Shown here: positions 1 through 11,703 of the stretch, in pieces
Layout: the number at the start of each line of letters is the position of its first letter
Numbering within the stretch: position 1 is the stretch's first letter
NCBI RefSeq assembly: GCF_001540865.1
Contig: NW_017893422.1
Span: 1 to 64,000, forward strand
Direction of reading: 5' to 3'
Source: Ananas comosus
Taxonomy: Eukaryota; Streptophyta; Magnoliopsida; Poales; Bromeliaceae
DNA: 64,000 bases
Position numbers and translations under genes: made by a program
The notes under the pieces: generated by a model
What the model was told of the DNA's origin: nothing
Database searches by the model: none
The model's input: the letters and a program-made list of their open reading frames with translations, nothing else

Positions 1-747
1 CTACAAAAACCTCATTCAAAACAAGAGTCTAGAGGACGGAGAAATGGGCAACAACCTCCTAGAAGCTCCAATCTAGCTCAAGGGTGAAGTATCCTCATTG
101 CATAGCTCCGAGCCAGACTTCTAGCACCAAGGAAGATATGAGGGTGATGAAGGTGCTCCAGTCACTAGTGGCTCCAAACTTCTTTTACTTCCTTTTCCTT
201 CTTTTTCTCTCTTCTTCTCTTCTCTAACAAAGGTATGGAGGGATTGTGAGGAGAGAAATGAGAAAGAGGAGAGGTTGGAAGGGTATTTAGGCATCCAAAG
301 TAACAAAATCCAGGAGGTCCCTCAAATCCAGAAAATACGTTAAGCCCGGACTGGCAGTTTTCGACCAGATGGGACCGGTGCTCTCCTAGCAGGTGACCGC
401 GTTCTCGCCCTGGCGAACGCCGAAAAAAACCAGGAAGTTCGGGAACGTCTCTCCCTGCGCATGGACCGGTCTTGCACTGCGAAGACGCTCGCGTTCGGAA
501 CTTAGGTTTCGTGCAAGGCGACTGGTAATGCTAGGCTGCGTCAACATGTACTCATGGGGGGAACCGGTCTTCCTTCCAGGGCGTCCCCGAGAAGTAAAAA
601 CTCTCAGGACTTAGTCCAAAGTTCCAGATTTTGAATTTTCGAAAGCGGATCGGGAAAATTTTACAACCCTCTCGACCAAGGTGTGGAAAAGGCTCGAAAT
701 ATATTAAACACATCGAAAATCGCAATTTGCAAAGGCAGGTGTGTTAA
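1..747 (-). repeat. Gypsy LTR fragment, minus orientation (5' half of the LTR)
   Basis: Read on the minus strand, this holds the usual first half of the LTRs in this window: a start near 747 resembling the family's TGT...ACTGGACC beginning, a degenerate ACCGGT array (about 370-590), then a CT-rich leader (about 170-255, GA-rich on the plus strand). It contains no coding region; short open frames come from low-complexity sequence. It runs off the window edge. The junction near 747 shows no clean LTR terminus, so the boundary is approximate. Confidence 0.7.
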
Positions 748-1437
748 TATGAATATATACGATGTCCAATGGGTAATCACTATGTCTCTTGTTGTATTTT
801 CATTTCATAGTTTACTAGTTTCAAGTTCCCCTTTATGACACTTTTGTTCAACGAGTCGAAGCATGATAATTATGTTCCCGAATGCATAATATGAGTCATT
901 TTAAACATAGAAGACGAGTTTTCCACTCACTAATGCGATTACTTTTCACATGCATGCAGCATATCCATAAGGCTCGACTATATATAGTGAAATTTTCATC
1001 ATACATAATGCATGCATTTTAAGTGTTCTAAAATTCACATAATTCATATTTAGCATGGATTTGCATTCAAAAATACTTTACGACAAGTATAGAAAACACG
1101 GGGGCTATTTCGCCCCGTTTTCACGAAGCGAAACCCATCGAAAATCGAAACTCTTCGTTTCGCCGAATGGAGGTGTCCACTAGTCTCCTAGCACCCTAAA
1201 GATGTAGGAACAAGAGTTACACAATCGAAACGAACATCGAGAAGCTCAATCTTAAACCATCTAAGTATAGAGGGCATAACTCACCTATAGTGATGAAATC
1301 CCTTCTCAAGCTTCCAAAGAGAGCAAGAACCCTTCCAACCTAACCTAGAGGAAGGCTCTAAACCCATTAATTAGGTCTCCAAGCCCTCAAATCAAAAATC
1401 CCCAAAATAAACCCTAAAATCCAAATCTAGGGTTTCA
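748..1437 (-). repeat. Gypsy LTR fragment, minus orientation, left half of an interrupted LTR
   Basis: Mid-LTR sequence in reverse complement, including the stretch around 1000-1140 also seen at 40516-40640. It is cut at 1437 by the solo LTR 1438-4905 and resumes at 4911. The join across the insertion reads as ordinary LTR once one copy of tttca is removed. It has no gene. Confidence 0.75.
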
Positions 1438-1590
1438 TGTAGCACACTGGACCTTTGCAAATTGCGAGGTTCGAGTGTTCGATTTGTATTCTGAACTTTT
1501 TCACACTTGGTGGAGGGCTGTCGATGGTATACCGGCCTAAAAGTTCGATCTCGAGAGTTTTCGCTGAGTCCTGAGAGTTTTTACTCTCGG

Positions 1591-1815
1591 GGACCGGTCC
1601 CTGATAGGAGAGACTGGTCCCCCAGTGAACAGTGCTGCGTAGCCGGCGAGGCAACCGGTCCCTGGCAGTCGAGACCGGTCCCCGAGCGCGTCTGCGCGGG
1701 GAGAGACCGGTCCCGCGCAGGGAGAGACCGGTTCCCGAACGTTGATTTTTCGGGGGTAGGCTGAGAGACCGGTCCCAGGTCGGGGAGACCGATCCCAGGT
1801 CGGGGAGACCGGTCC
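1591..1815 (+). repeat. ACCGGT palindrome array in LTR U3
   Basis: There are about ten copies of GGACCGGTCCC or GAGACCGGTCCC-like units. Each is centred on the perfect palindrome ACCGGT, usually GACCGGTC, spaced about 20-40 bp apart and mostly in alternating GGACC/GAGACC context. The array follows the LTR start by about 150 bp. Overlapping open frames on both strands here are by-products of the repeat and are not genes. Confidence 0.9.
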
Positions 1816-1869
1816 CTCTGGGCAAAAACTGCCCAAACCGGGCTGATGTAAATTTGAGTCTTTGACAGA

Positions 1870-3224
1870 TACCGGGACTCTGGGTGGGCATCCGACAGAC
1901 CGGCCACGGCTCGGATTACCGGGGCACCATCAGTAGTAGGGGTGGGATCCTTACTCGGACAGGGTGCCGCTAGGTGAAGCCGCGGGTTAGGGCGTGCCGC
2001 TTATACTTATCGCTACCGATAGAGGCCTCACGGCCGAACATCCCTCGCTGGGAGTGTTCGTACACGCTTACTCGTGTTACCGTTCATCAGTATACAGGAC
2101 AGTGTTCATGGTTCAGGAGTACAAATTTTGTACCTTACACAGTTCATAGTGTTGCCGGATAGGGATACAGTATACAGAGATTGTACCTTACATCGCCTAT
2201 TCATCACCGGATAGTTATACAGAAATACAACGTCAAAGTATCAAATGATCAAAGTTCACGGGGAACTACTGTGAGAACAAGAGATACGGTCTCGTACCGT
2301 TGATACAAGGTTTCGTGTATAAGGTTCAGTATTAAGAGTATTCACTACATAAAAGGTGAACGTTTATTTGTGAAAAGGGTATATGTACGTAAGATGAGTA
2401 TATCGAGATGATATATCCCTTTAAAAATATTATGTGTTCCGTACGTAAAATTCACGAGATTTTAAGTATATTTAAGGGAAATCGTATCTTTACTTAAATT
2501 TTTATAAAATGTTGTTTATCTTTCTCGTATCCCAGGTAAAGCGGGGTAAAGATGCTTCGGTTTGGGTGGCAGCAGTTGCTTTCGAAAGCAAACGGTGCTG
2601 CTTCCGCAGGTGGTGTGAGGATCATGGGATTTCCATACTTTTGTTCACAGTAGATCAGCTTTGCTTACTGCGATTCAAGTTAGTAATTGGTTGAGTTCGA
2701 TCCCAACCCTTTTTGAGTGGAGTTCACTTTTTGGGAGAGAATTAGAAGTTTACCTTCCATCCCTAGAAGGTTAGATTGGATATATTTCCAAGGTTTGGGT
2801 AGTTTTTCCAAAGTTTCGGGGGTTTAGTTTTTCGGGGTTTAGATTGGGATCTTAGGGTTAGATCCCAAAGTAGATCATTTTGGATTTTTTTGTACATAGT
2901 TCACCCCTAATGTACGATGGTTGGAGTTCTCCTCGAAGTTAGGTTCGAGTTTTGGTTCATCCCAACTTCAAACTAGGAGGTGTTTCGAGGTTGGCGTTCG
3001 AGCTTCGGTGGTTCCACTCTTTTACCCCTTCTTCTACTACGAGGTTTCGGAGGTTCGTTCGAGGAAGAGGAGAAGAAGAAGAAGAAGAAGAAGAAGAAGA
3101 GGGAGAGAAGAAGAGAGAGATCTTATCCACCCTTCCCTTCTTTACTCCTCTCTTCTCCCACTTTACCGGTTTATCCGGTAACCGGTTTATCCGGTAATTT
3201 TCGTTGTTTTAGGTGAATCCAGGA
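1870..3224. other. String-reversed (not complemented) LTR block
   Basis: Read right to left without complementing, this block is ordinary plus-strand gypsy LTR. From 3224 backwards it gives the short pre-leader tract, the CT/GA-rich leader, the A/T-rich middle and the conserved segment near 2000-2100. For example, 2041-2060 reversed equals 38284-38303 exactly. Read as written or as reverse complement it matches only the other backward block. Reversing it in place makes the LTR continuous with 1438-1869. It ends at the N run. The lysine/arginine-rich open frames near 2921-3216 come from a GAA-like tract inside this block. Confidence 0.9.
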
Positions 3225-3244
3225 NNNNNNNNNNNNNNNNNNNN
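3225..3244. other. Assembly gap (20 N)
   Basis: A run of 20 N separates the string-reversed LTR block from a minus-strand LTR fragment. The sequence on the two sides is not continuous in any LTR copy of this window, so the gap hides an unknown amount of sequence. Confidence 0.95.
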
Positions 3245-4400
3245 ATATATAACATATGCATTTTAAGCATTCTAAAAATCATAATAAATACATTTAGTAT
3301 GAACATGCATGCTTTTTCAATTTACGGAACATATATAACCATATATGAGAATTTCTCATATATAGGCTAGGTCAAACCCACCGAACCGTCGCGTAGGGTC
3401 TCGATTCGCCGAACAAAATTGTCCCCGAGTCTCAAAATACCCTAAAAGGATTGAGCGAAAAGATACAAGGGCATTACGATCAACTATAAGATCAAACTTT
3501 AACAAATTTAGCAAAAGGGCTAAAACTCAACCAACGAGTGGAAAATCTCTCTCAAGCTCCAAAAGAGAGCTAAATCCCTTCCAATCCAAGCCCAAGGAAG
3601 GTTCTAAACCAACTAATTTAGGTCCAAAAGCCCTAGATCAAAAATGCCCAAATATGAGCCCTAAAACCTCATCTAGGGTTTCATCTCAAAGAAACCTCCA
3701 AAATTCAAATCTAGAGGAAAAGATCTAGTCACTTACCTCTAGGAAGCTTCAAACCAAGCTCAAAGTCCTCAAACTTCAAGGATCAACCCTCAACCAAGCA
3801 TAAACCCAAGCTCCAATGGTGGGAAAAGCCTCCAACACCCAAAAGAAGCAAAAAGAGAGGCTTTAATCTCTCTAAATCCAAATAAAACCAAAGGAATCAA
3901 AGGGTAGAGTGTGGAGGGCTCCCTTACCTCTTCTCTTGCTGGTCCCAAGCTCAGGAGAAGTCCCAAGGGCGTGGGGACACATATAGAGAGCCACAAATGC
4001 AAATACACCCCTGCAGTTCAAACTGCACAAAATCAGCCTCCTTGTACCGGTACACGGGCTCTTATACCGGTACAAGGTCCACGAAATCCAAACCCGAGGC
4101 TCGGGTCGCTGGGCTCTGCGGCTCTGTACCGGTACAAGCTCCGATGGCTGTACCGGTACAACCATCAACCTTGTACCGGTACAAGCACAACCTTGTATCG
4201 GTACAAGCCTGCCAGAACTCAATCCGAGAGTAGCCAAATCCCCTTTTTTTTTGGATTTTGGTGCAAGGCTTTGTACCACAAATCTCGGGACACGTGCCAT
4301 TGGTCGGAACACAGTCAACGACCCACCAGAAAGTCTGGAAAGGCTCAGAACACGGCCAATCACTCGAACCTCGCAATTTGCAAAGGTCCAGTGTGTTACA
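3245..4400 (-). mobile_element. Gypsy LTR, minus orientation, truncated by the gap
   Basis: The reverse complement matches the first half of the LTR at 29970-32558, including the segment around 30900-31060. Its LTR start is at 4400 (minus TGTAACACACTGG). The plus-strand host LTR resumes immediately with acatc, the expected position of a target duplication, but the left copy is lost in the gap. It carries a GTACCGGTAC array. It has no coding region. Confidence 0.82.
4042..4207 (-). repeat. GTACCGGTAC palindrome array
   Basis: Seven copies of TGTACCGGTACA-like units, some degenerate, are spaced 15-40 bp apart between the LTR start and the CT-rich leader. The core GTACCGGTAC is a perfect 10-bp palindrome. 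The position equals that of the ACCGGT arrays in related LTRs. Confidence 0.9.
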
Positions 4401-4460
4401 ACATCTTTTGTAGCTTTGGGCTTCGTGGTGCATTCACTGAAGTCAGTAATTGCCCACTGG

Positions 4461-4480
4461 GAACTATTTTTTAATAGTTC
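4461..4480 (+). promoter_or_regulatory. Conserved LTR hairpin GAACTAT...ATAGTTC
   Basis: An inverted repeat GAACTAT with a short T/A loop and ATAGTTC follows CCCACTGG and precedes CTCAC, about 425 bp before the LTR 3' end. The same arrangement recurs at 21663-21681 (minus), 24788-24806, 32111-32129, 45387-45406, 46524-46544 and 54950-54968 (minus). Loop sequence and stem length vary while pairing is kept. Its function is unknown; RNA structure near the transcript end is one possibility. Confidence 0.75.
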
Positions 4481-4910
4481 TCACGTCCTGTTTTATGGTT
4501 TACTTTTCAGAGCCTTCGGCACCGGCGGAGGCACGGGATTGCGGCAAGGGGATCGCTTAGCTAGCTAGCGAGGAGCGGTACTTTGCCTAGGTGGTTTACT
4601 CTTTCTTTTTGTAGTAGAGAGAGAGTGAGAGGTTTTTGTATCCATGTATAGAGACCACCTATGTATCTACCTATAGCACTTGTATCTGGGATTTCCTTGT
4701 ATCACTTTATGTTTTATTTAGTGGGTTTACAGTTTTATCCTTATCCCTTGTTGTAGCATTTAGACATTTATTATGCTCTGATACTCCTAGATTTCTGTTA
4801 TTATTGCTTTTATTATTGTTGTTTTTAGACGCCTTATATGTTTTAGACGTATGGCGGGTCTGGGCACGTGCTGGGCAGGCTTCCGCTGGGTCCCGGGGCG
4901 TGACATTTCA

Positions 4911-5650
4911 TCTCCCAAAATCTACCAAAAATAGGTCTAGAGGGGAGAAATAAGCAACTAACCTCAAGAGAAGATCCAAACCAAGCTTCAAATGCTCTAG
5001 GGTTGTACATTGATGCTCTACCGAGCTCCTAGCCCAAGCCCCAAGCCTCCAAAGGTGAGCAAAAAGGAGAGGAAGATGCTCCAAGCCTCAAGATCTTGCT
5101 CTCCTCCAACTTCTTCTTCTTCTTCTCCTCCTTCTTCTCTCTCTAGAAGTGTAAGGAGGGTGAGAACTGAGAGAGTGAGAGGGTGGAAATGGCCTTAAGG
5201 CCCTTAGAAGCAACAAAATCCATATAAGCCCCTCAAAGAATTACCCTGTGCACTGTCCGGTCTGGGCAGTTTTCACGCTGAGGGACCGGTCTCCCCGACA
5301 CCTGGGACCGGTCTCTCAATTCGTCCCGCAAAACCAACGTTCGGGAACCGGTCTCTCCCCGCCAGGGACCGATCTCTCGGACCCTTCAGGCAAAACACGC
5401 GTTCGGGAACCGGTCTCTCCCAGCCAGGGACCGGTTGCCTCAAGCCCTGCCGCAGCACTATTCTGAGGGGACCGGTCTCTCATATCAGGGACCAGTCCCC
5501 GAGAGCGAAAACTCTAAGGACTTGCCAAAACTCTAGAGATCGAACTTTTAGGCCAGAATACCATCTGCAGCCTTCCACCAAGTGTGGAAAAGTTCGGAGT
5601 ACACATCAAACACTCGAACCTCACAATTTGCAAAGGTCCAGTGTGCTACA
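4911..5650 (-). repeat. Gypsy LTR fragment, minus orientation, right half (LTR start at 5650)
   Basis: This continues the LTR interrupted at 1437. On the minus strand it runs from the LTR start (TGTAGCACACTGG, ending at 5650) through an ACCGGT array and the CT-rich leader (GA-rich here at about 5060-5190). It lies against the minus-strand pol pseudogene, cutting it within the integrase region. Confidence 0.82.
5281..5505 (-). repeat. ACCGGT palindrome array in LTR U3
   Basis: About eight GGGACCGGTCTC-type units, a slightly different sub-type from 1591-1815. The array is at the standard position between the LTR start (5650, minus) and the CT-rich leader. Confidence 0.88.
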
Positions 5651-5655
5651 ATATA

Positions 5656-7277
5656 CGACCTCGAACGGTGCCATCCCAATACTAGCTTGATAACTGTTAT
5701 TGTAGGCGAACTCGGCCATCCTCAAATAGTTTGCCCAACTACCCTTGTAGTCAATGACACACGCCCGCAACATATCCTCCAGAATCTGTATAGTCCTCTC
5801 TGACTGTCCATCTGTCTGAGGATGAAACGCGATGCTGAAATCGAGCAGTATGCCAAGTGCTTCTTGCAGGTTCTTCCAAAAGTGCGAAGTAAAATGGGGG
5901 TCTCGATTTGACACGATCGACTTTGGAACCCCGTGCAACCTCACAACTTCATCCAAGTATACATGCGCCAACTTGTCGCCCGACCAGATGGTGTGAATCG
6001 GTAGAAAGTGTGCTGACTTGGTCATACGATCCACAATCACCCAGATCGCGTCGTGGCCACCCGTCGAACGGGGCAATCCGACCACGAACTCCATAGCTAT
6101 ATTCTCCCAATTCCAAATGGGAATAGGTAAACTTTGGAGCTTTCCCGCTGGAAATCGACACTTAGCCTTTACTTGCTGGCATACAAGGCACTGCGCTACA
6201 TAGTGCCCAATATCAGCTTTCATGCCCGGCCACCAGTACTGCATCTTCAGGTCACGGTACATCTTGGTGGTGCCCGGGTGAATGCTATAAGGAGTCCGAT
6301 GTGCTTCTTGCAATATTAACTTCCGGACCTCCTATTTCTCCGGTACGCACCATCGGTTTCGAAACCGAAGCGCACCCTCAGCATCTACACTGAAATCACC
6401 GCCGTGTTCACTCTCGATGTCTCGCCGCACCTTTTGGAGATTGGGGTCTGCAGATTGCAAACTCTTAATCTGCTCTAACAAGGTCGGTTGGACAACGAGA
6501 GCCGAAAGTATAGACGGGATTTCCAGAGCTACCACCTCGAGATCCAATCGCTCCATCTCTTTCCACAGCGGCTCCTGATGTGTGACCAACATAGCAAGAT
6601 TTTCCACTGACTTCCTGCTAAGCGCGTCGGCCACCACGTTTGCCTTTCCGGGGTAGTATAGGATTGTCATATCGAAATCCTTTAGCAATTCCAACCACCG
6701 CCGCTGTCGCATATTGAGCTCCTTTTGTGTGAATAGGTACTTTAGACTCTTGTGGTCCGTGTATATCTCGCAACGCGTGCCATACAAGTAGTGCCTCCAC
6801 AGCTTGAGAGCAAACACTACCGCAGCCAACTCTAAATCGTGGATAGGGTAATTCTTCTGATAGCTCTTCAGCTGACGGGACGCATAAGCGATCACCTTCC
6901 CGCCTTGCATCAGCACACACCGTAAGCCCAAATGCGACGCGTCGCTATACACCATAAAGTCTTCGTCTTGCAGCGATAAGGCGAGTACCGGAGTCGAAGT
7001 CAATCTATCCTTCAACTCTTGAAAACTCCAGTCGCACTCATCACTCCAAATGAACTTGGTGCCTTTCCGAGTCAGACGGGTAAGTGGACCCATGATCTTC
7101 GAGAATCCCTCCACGAACCGTCTATAATAACCCGCTAAACCCACGAAACTTCGAACTTCCGTGACGTTAGTCGGGCGAGGCCAATCTTTGATCGCCTCCA
7201 CTTTCCTCGGGTCAACAGATACTCCACCCTCGGAAATAACATGCCGAAGAAACGCAACCTCTTGGTGCCAAAAGTCG
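5656..7277 (-). pseudogene. Gypsy pol, C-terminal part (RT end, RNase H, integrase), disrupted
   Basis: This is the 3' part of a Ty3/gypsy polyprotein. In order on the minus strand it holds the end of reverse transcriptase (REVAF-like segment changed to [19 protein letters not shown]), RNase H ([21 protein letters not shown]), the linker, the integrase zinc region (HRT...H...CLVCQQ) and the catalytic core (FVVGLPRSTGGHDAIW, SNRDPHFTSHFW, FHPQTDGQSERT). An in-frame TAG at 6332-6334 separates RNase H from integrase. It is cut at 7277 by a solo LTR and at 5655 by another LTR. The 5' part continues at 18489-19106. The chromodomain end is missing. It is non-functional. Confidence 0.93.
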
Positions 7278-7588
7278 TGTAATACACCGAAAATTTGGAA
7301 AATAAATATCAAACTTTAGTCAAATTGACCAAAGTGCGAGGATGGTACACTTCGGAGAGTCCGAAGGTGTTAAAATGATCAAAAGTGCGTTATGGAAGGT
7401 TTTCGAGAGCTAGAGAATCAAAAATCTGCAAACTGCAGTTTTTGAGCTCTCAGGGACCGGTCCCTAGTGGGAGAGACCGGTCCCCGAACGCGTGAGAAAT
7501 GAGAAAGGCCGAAAATTGGCTAAGTCCGAGAAAACCAGCTCTCGGGAACCGGTCCCAGCGGGGAGAAACCGGTCCCCGAGAGACCGGT

Positions 7589-9236
7589 TGTCACGCCCCG
7601 GATTACACAATTCCCAGGCATATCGACAAATCCGCCGTATACAAAGAATTTTCCTTGTATACGAAGCGTATCGGTAACTGAAAATATACAATACTACAAC
7701 CAGTAGTATAGAGATGTAAAGAAACCAAACAGGTAGAATAAAACAAGTCTCACATATATACAAAAAAACGCTATACAAAGGTACTCGCTCCAGCGAGTTA
7801 TAACAACTGTATGTACATGAACTCAACAAAATAAACCGAAACTACCTGCAGTGGTGGATCCTCTATCTCAGCAACTTGTCGGGTAGGGCTCTAACTCGCG
7901 ACGCCCTTGCCTCGATCAACCTCGGAAGGCGCAGCAACTGAAACCGGTGGCTCTGCAAAACAGTGGTAACAACTGGGTGTGAGAACTACTGTAAAAACAA
8001 GTAGTCCTCAGTGGGTACCGCCCTCAACATCATCGGCCTACCCACTAAGACTACAGTCAGAAATAAACTAGTAGTTAAAGCTGGAAAGAAATCTACAGCT
8101 ACCTGCCACTACACTATCCAACTGTAGTAACTGTCAAATCTGACCCAATCTCAATAGGGACTGTGAACACACCCGTCCCGGGGACTGTGAACGCACCCGT
8201 CCCGCCTGTCTAAGCCACGCTACCTCCACGCAAAACAGTCCGTGGATAGAAAAACTAGTCAGTGACATCAACGCGAAAGCACAAAGCCAAACTCCGGAGC
8301 GGCAACTCGTGGGCGTGACCCAACCGCCTGATCATAAAGTAAACTATGTCGAAAAAATATAAAATTTTATTTCTAGAAACTTTAAATACCCTAGATCAGT
8401 TTTAATGGTGTGGATCGTTGATTTGAACGCCCTAAGATAGAAAACCAACACTATAGTACCGGAGCTCGGTACTATAGATAGTATAGTAGCCTAGATCTAT
8501 ATATATACACACAAATATCCCAAATTTTGAACTGGGGTGCACTTCAAGGTACACTTGAGAAATCCCACGTACGCACCAAGAAGTTGCACTCCTGCAACGG
8601 ATAACAAACATAGGAGTGTCTCTATCGATCCCTATATATGAATGCGATTCCACACCGATATAGTTTTTGCTTTTCTTTCTTTTCTTTTCCTTTTTATTCC
8701 TTTTTCGGGGATAAATAATAGTTGTAATTTTGCACACAACACAGCACAATATAACGTCCCACCATGCATTTACGATGTCGTTCAACAAACCTTTCCAAGA
8801 TACAAAACGGGATATATGTAGGAATTAAAGCAGATAGAAATCATATCTGGAAATCAAACCTAAATTAAAATTTGGTTAATTAAGAAGAAGCAGCTAGATA
8901 AAAACAGATAAGATTTAAGCATGGAAACGTATGCCATTGATTAATTAATTAGCAAATAGTAATATGATGATACATATGATATATTAGGCGGCCGCCTAGC
9001 GCAACTTAGCAGAGAGGATCTCAAAGAAGTCGGGGTACTGAACGATGTCCTCCAGCAGTCCCTGCGGAACCATGGGGAAGTTATCCGGCCCGTCTGCCGA
9101 GGTATCGACGTCGAACGTCTCGACCTCCGATTTGAGAGAGACCAGACCGCGGCGATCGCCATGTTCGATCGTCATCATCTCATCGGCATGAAACTTTCCG
9201 GCGGCGTCGATNTATATATATATATAAGATACTACA
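7589..9236 (-). mobile_element. LTR-like insertion, minus orientation, with a foreign segment and N
   Basis: It starts TGTCACGCCCCGGATT and ends ACTACA, with ccggt at 7584-7588 and 9237-9241. The first 750 bp resemble the 3' half of a gypsy LTR in reverse complement, including a GAACTACT...AGTAGTCC hairpin near 8000. The segment from about 8340 to 9211 does not resemble any LTR in the window and carries a host-like coding scrap ending at an N (9212). A (TA)n tract follows. The outer ends are sound; the middle may be an assembly patch. Confidence 0.7.
8996..9211 (-). pseudogene. Host-like coding fragment, C-terminal 71 codons, unrecognised
   Basis: On the minus strand, one frame is open from the N at 9212 to a TAG at 8996-8998. 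It encodes a 71-residue acidic tail ending in LLEDIVQYPDFFEILSAKLR. Codons are strongly G/C-ending, unlike the surrounding LTR DNA, as in many monocot nuclear genes. I do not recognise the family. The downstream stretch 8340-8990 is A/T-rich and could be its 3' flank. It has no start codon in reach and borders an N, so it is either a captured exon end or a mis-joined contig piece. Confidence 0.45.
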
Positions 9237-11703
9237 CCGGTCCCAAGTCGAGGAGACCGGTCCCCGAGCCCGAAATCTGCCCAGTTTGAGCAGTTTAATA
9301 AGATAAAAGCTGAGGGGCTTAACTACAATTTTGCAACCCATAGAGTGAAATAGCAGGAGAGATGAGATATTTCTCTCATTCTTACCCTCTCACACTCTCT
9401 CATCTCTTTTTCTCTCTCTAGAAGACAAAGAAAAGAAGAAAGGAAAGGAAAGAAAGAGGAGAAGGAGGAGAAAGAAAGGAAAAGAAAGGCAAGGAAGGTG
9501 GAGAAGAAGCCATTGGAGTGAAGCTATCTCCTCTTCTTCCCCTTTTGAGCAAGCTTAGAGGTAAGCCTTGCCCCTTTTCATGGTAAATCCCAAACTAGGG
9601 TTTGGATTAAGCTTAGAATTGGATTTTATAGAACCTTTTGAGCCTTTGAAGCTTTCTTTTGCTTCTTATAGAGATCAACACCATGGGTGGTGTGTGTGTG
9701 ATGAAGTTTAGAGGTGATCTTCACCCCTCTCATGGTAGAATCCAAACTAGGGTTTGATTGAACTAAGGATGGTTTTAATGGACTTCTTAGAGTAGAATGA
9801 AGCTTATTTTGCTTTCCAATGAGATCAAACCCTAGGTTTGATATGTGCTATTGAGCTAGGGCACCCAAATTGGGGCTTTTGCTTGTGAGGGTTCCAAAGT
9901 GAAATTGACCCTCTAGAAACCTAATTGGGGGTATTTCCGACGCGTTGGTGTGCTCGGAATAACATTACGAAAAGTCTATAAAAAGTTATGGGCAAAATGG
10001 CCTAAGTTGGCTTCGTTTTGCCGCAGGTGAAGAACAAGGAGTCTAAAAATCCCAAGAAAATCGTCAGAGCACCTTTGAGAACCTACGAGGTGGGTGGTGC
10101 TATCCAAACGCGTTGAACTTCCTTCTATGCCTAATGTGTTATTCAATTGAGCATATATTATATATATTGTTGCATGCATTATAGGGTAAATGTGATGAGA
10201 GTAATGTGATGTTGCATATTGTGAGTACAATTTGCCTAATGAGATGCTTGAGAACTCCTATGAATGTTTAACCCTATGTATGCATGAGATAAAATGTGAG
10301 CACCAAAGTGAGGCAAAAGAACAGAGTTACACAATGAGACATAGGTCGAGTGGCATTCGATAATGTAAAGTAAAGTGACACTAGAGTTAGCGTGAGGCAA
10401 AGAATCAATGTGATGTAAAAAGTAATGACAATGACTAAAGTAAATGTAATGTGGGGCATAAAGAATATGCAAAGAGTGAAGAACATGATTGTTAGAGATA
10501 GCCAAAAGTAAAGAAATGTAAAGAACTATGATTGCTAGAGTAGCAACATAAAGTGATGAAAAGAACACTAGAGTTTGTGTAATGACATGATTGAACTCAT
10601 AATCCTTAGAGTTAAGGATTCGATCATACTTACTATGAGTTCCGTGCTCGAGGGCGGTCGCTCCCCCTCGGGCGATGCGCTCCGGAGTTTTTGTATCACG
10701 GGTTGGATTAAACCCGAAGGACGGTCTTACCAGGAGGAAGCTGAGGGCCCGCTATGATGGACTTAATGTGAAGTAAGTTAATATGGCGAAACCCCTGGGT
10801 TAGCCGTGAGATCAAAGAACAAAGAATAAAGAACAAAGAACAAAGAGTAAAGAGAAAGAACAAAGAACTTGCATAATCTGCATGAGTTTTATGTTGAGCA
10901 TACTTCTTGCTTTATTGTTCAGGCATATTAGCATCATATTATAGATTGGTTACTATATTCAGCTTATCCTTTCTATTATGCATGAGTTAGTCCTAGTGGG
11001 AAAGTCGGTGATGTTCGGGCCGAACCCACTGGGAACTTTGTTGTTGTCACGCCCCGAGCTCCGCCTATTTGGTCGGATTCGGGCTCGTCGACAGACCGCC
11101 GAACGGACAGAGCCTCCCCTGTACGTTCTAGGCGTCAACAATCTAAACAATGCAATACAAGAGGTTCCAAACAGGAACTATAGCAAGTATGTAGATTGCA
11201 TATGTATCGAAAACATAAAGTGCAAACTATGCTATTACAAGCATTCATCTCAGAGATTCTTTTACATTTACAATATTTTACATTTACAAAACCACATATG
11301 CTTTTAAGTTAATACGAAACTTATACAAATTACTACAATTTTGTTTCTTTCCATTTGAACTCTGAACTTGACCTCTTCAGGGTGTTGCTATCTCAGTCTC
11401 AGTAGTGGGGCGCTATCTACGAAGCTACGCCCTGTCCTCGCGCCGCCGTGCCGCTCGCGTGTAACCTGTACCCCCAAAACAATACGGGGGTGAAAACTAT
11501 ATAAATATAGTTCCCAGTGGGTACGGCCACCCAAGAGAAGAGCTCGACCCACCAGGTCCAAAGGAGGCAACAGTAGGTTAGTTCAACAATAGATAGATAG
11601 ATATTTAACGATACGATAAATAAAACCATACCTTGCCCCGCTGCTATGCAATATGCATTACCTGTAATTCATGTAAGTAGATTACTTGATTCTACTTTAT
11701 ACC

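Larger units (their letters stand above)
1438..4905 (+). mobile_element. Solo gypsy LTR, plus orientation, with internal damage
   Basis: It starts TGTAGCACACTGG and ends GGGGCGTGACA. It is flanked by the 5-bp direct repeat tttca at 1433-1437 and 4906-4910, the normal duplication for Ty3/gypsy integration. No internal coding region lies between the ends, so it is a solo LTR left by LTR-LTR recombination. Inside, 1438-1869 is normal, 1870-3224 is string-reversed, 3225-3244 is a gap, 3245-4400 is a minus-strand LTR insertion, and 4401-4905 is the normal LTR 3' end. It sits inside the minus-strand LTR 748-5650. Confidence 0.88.

Noticed and set aside
1427..1907. Overlapping open frames of 85-154 codons on both strands
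   Set aside because: They are by-products of the ACCGGT array, Gly/Pro/Arg/Ser-rich in every frame, with no conserved motif. The same happens at 5248-5466, 22620-23158 and 59625-59974.
2921..3334. Proteins with long Lys, Arg or Glu runs
   Set aside because: They come from GAA or CTT microsatellite-like tracts in LTR leaders (also at 23095-23334 and 59689-60186).
4636..4953. Membrane-protein-like open frame (also 46698-46973 and 21146-21415 minus)
   Set aside because: The frame recurs in each copy of the same LTR end and overlaps the GCGTGACA terminus. Leucine runs come from a T/A-rich tract; there is no sign of a gene.
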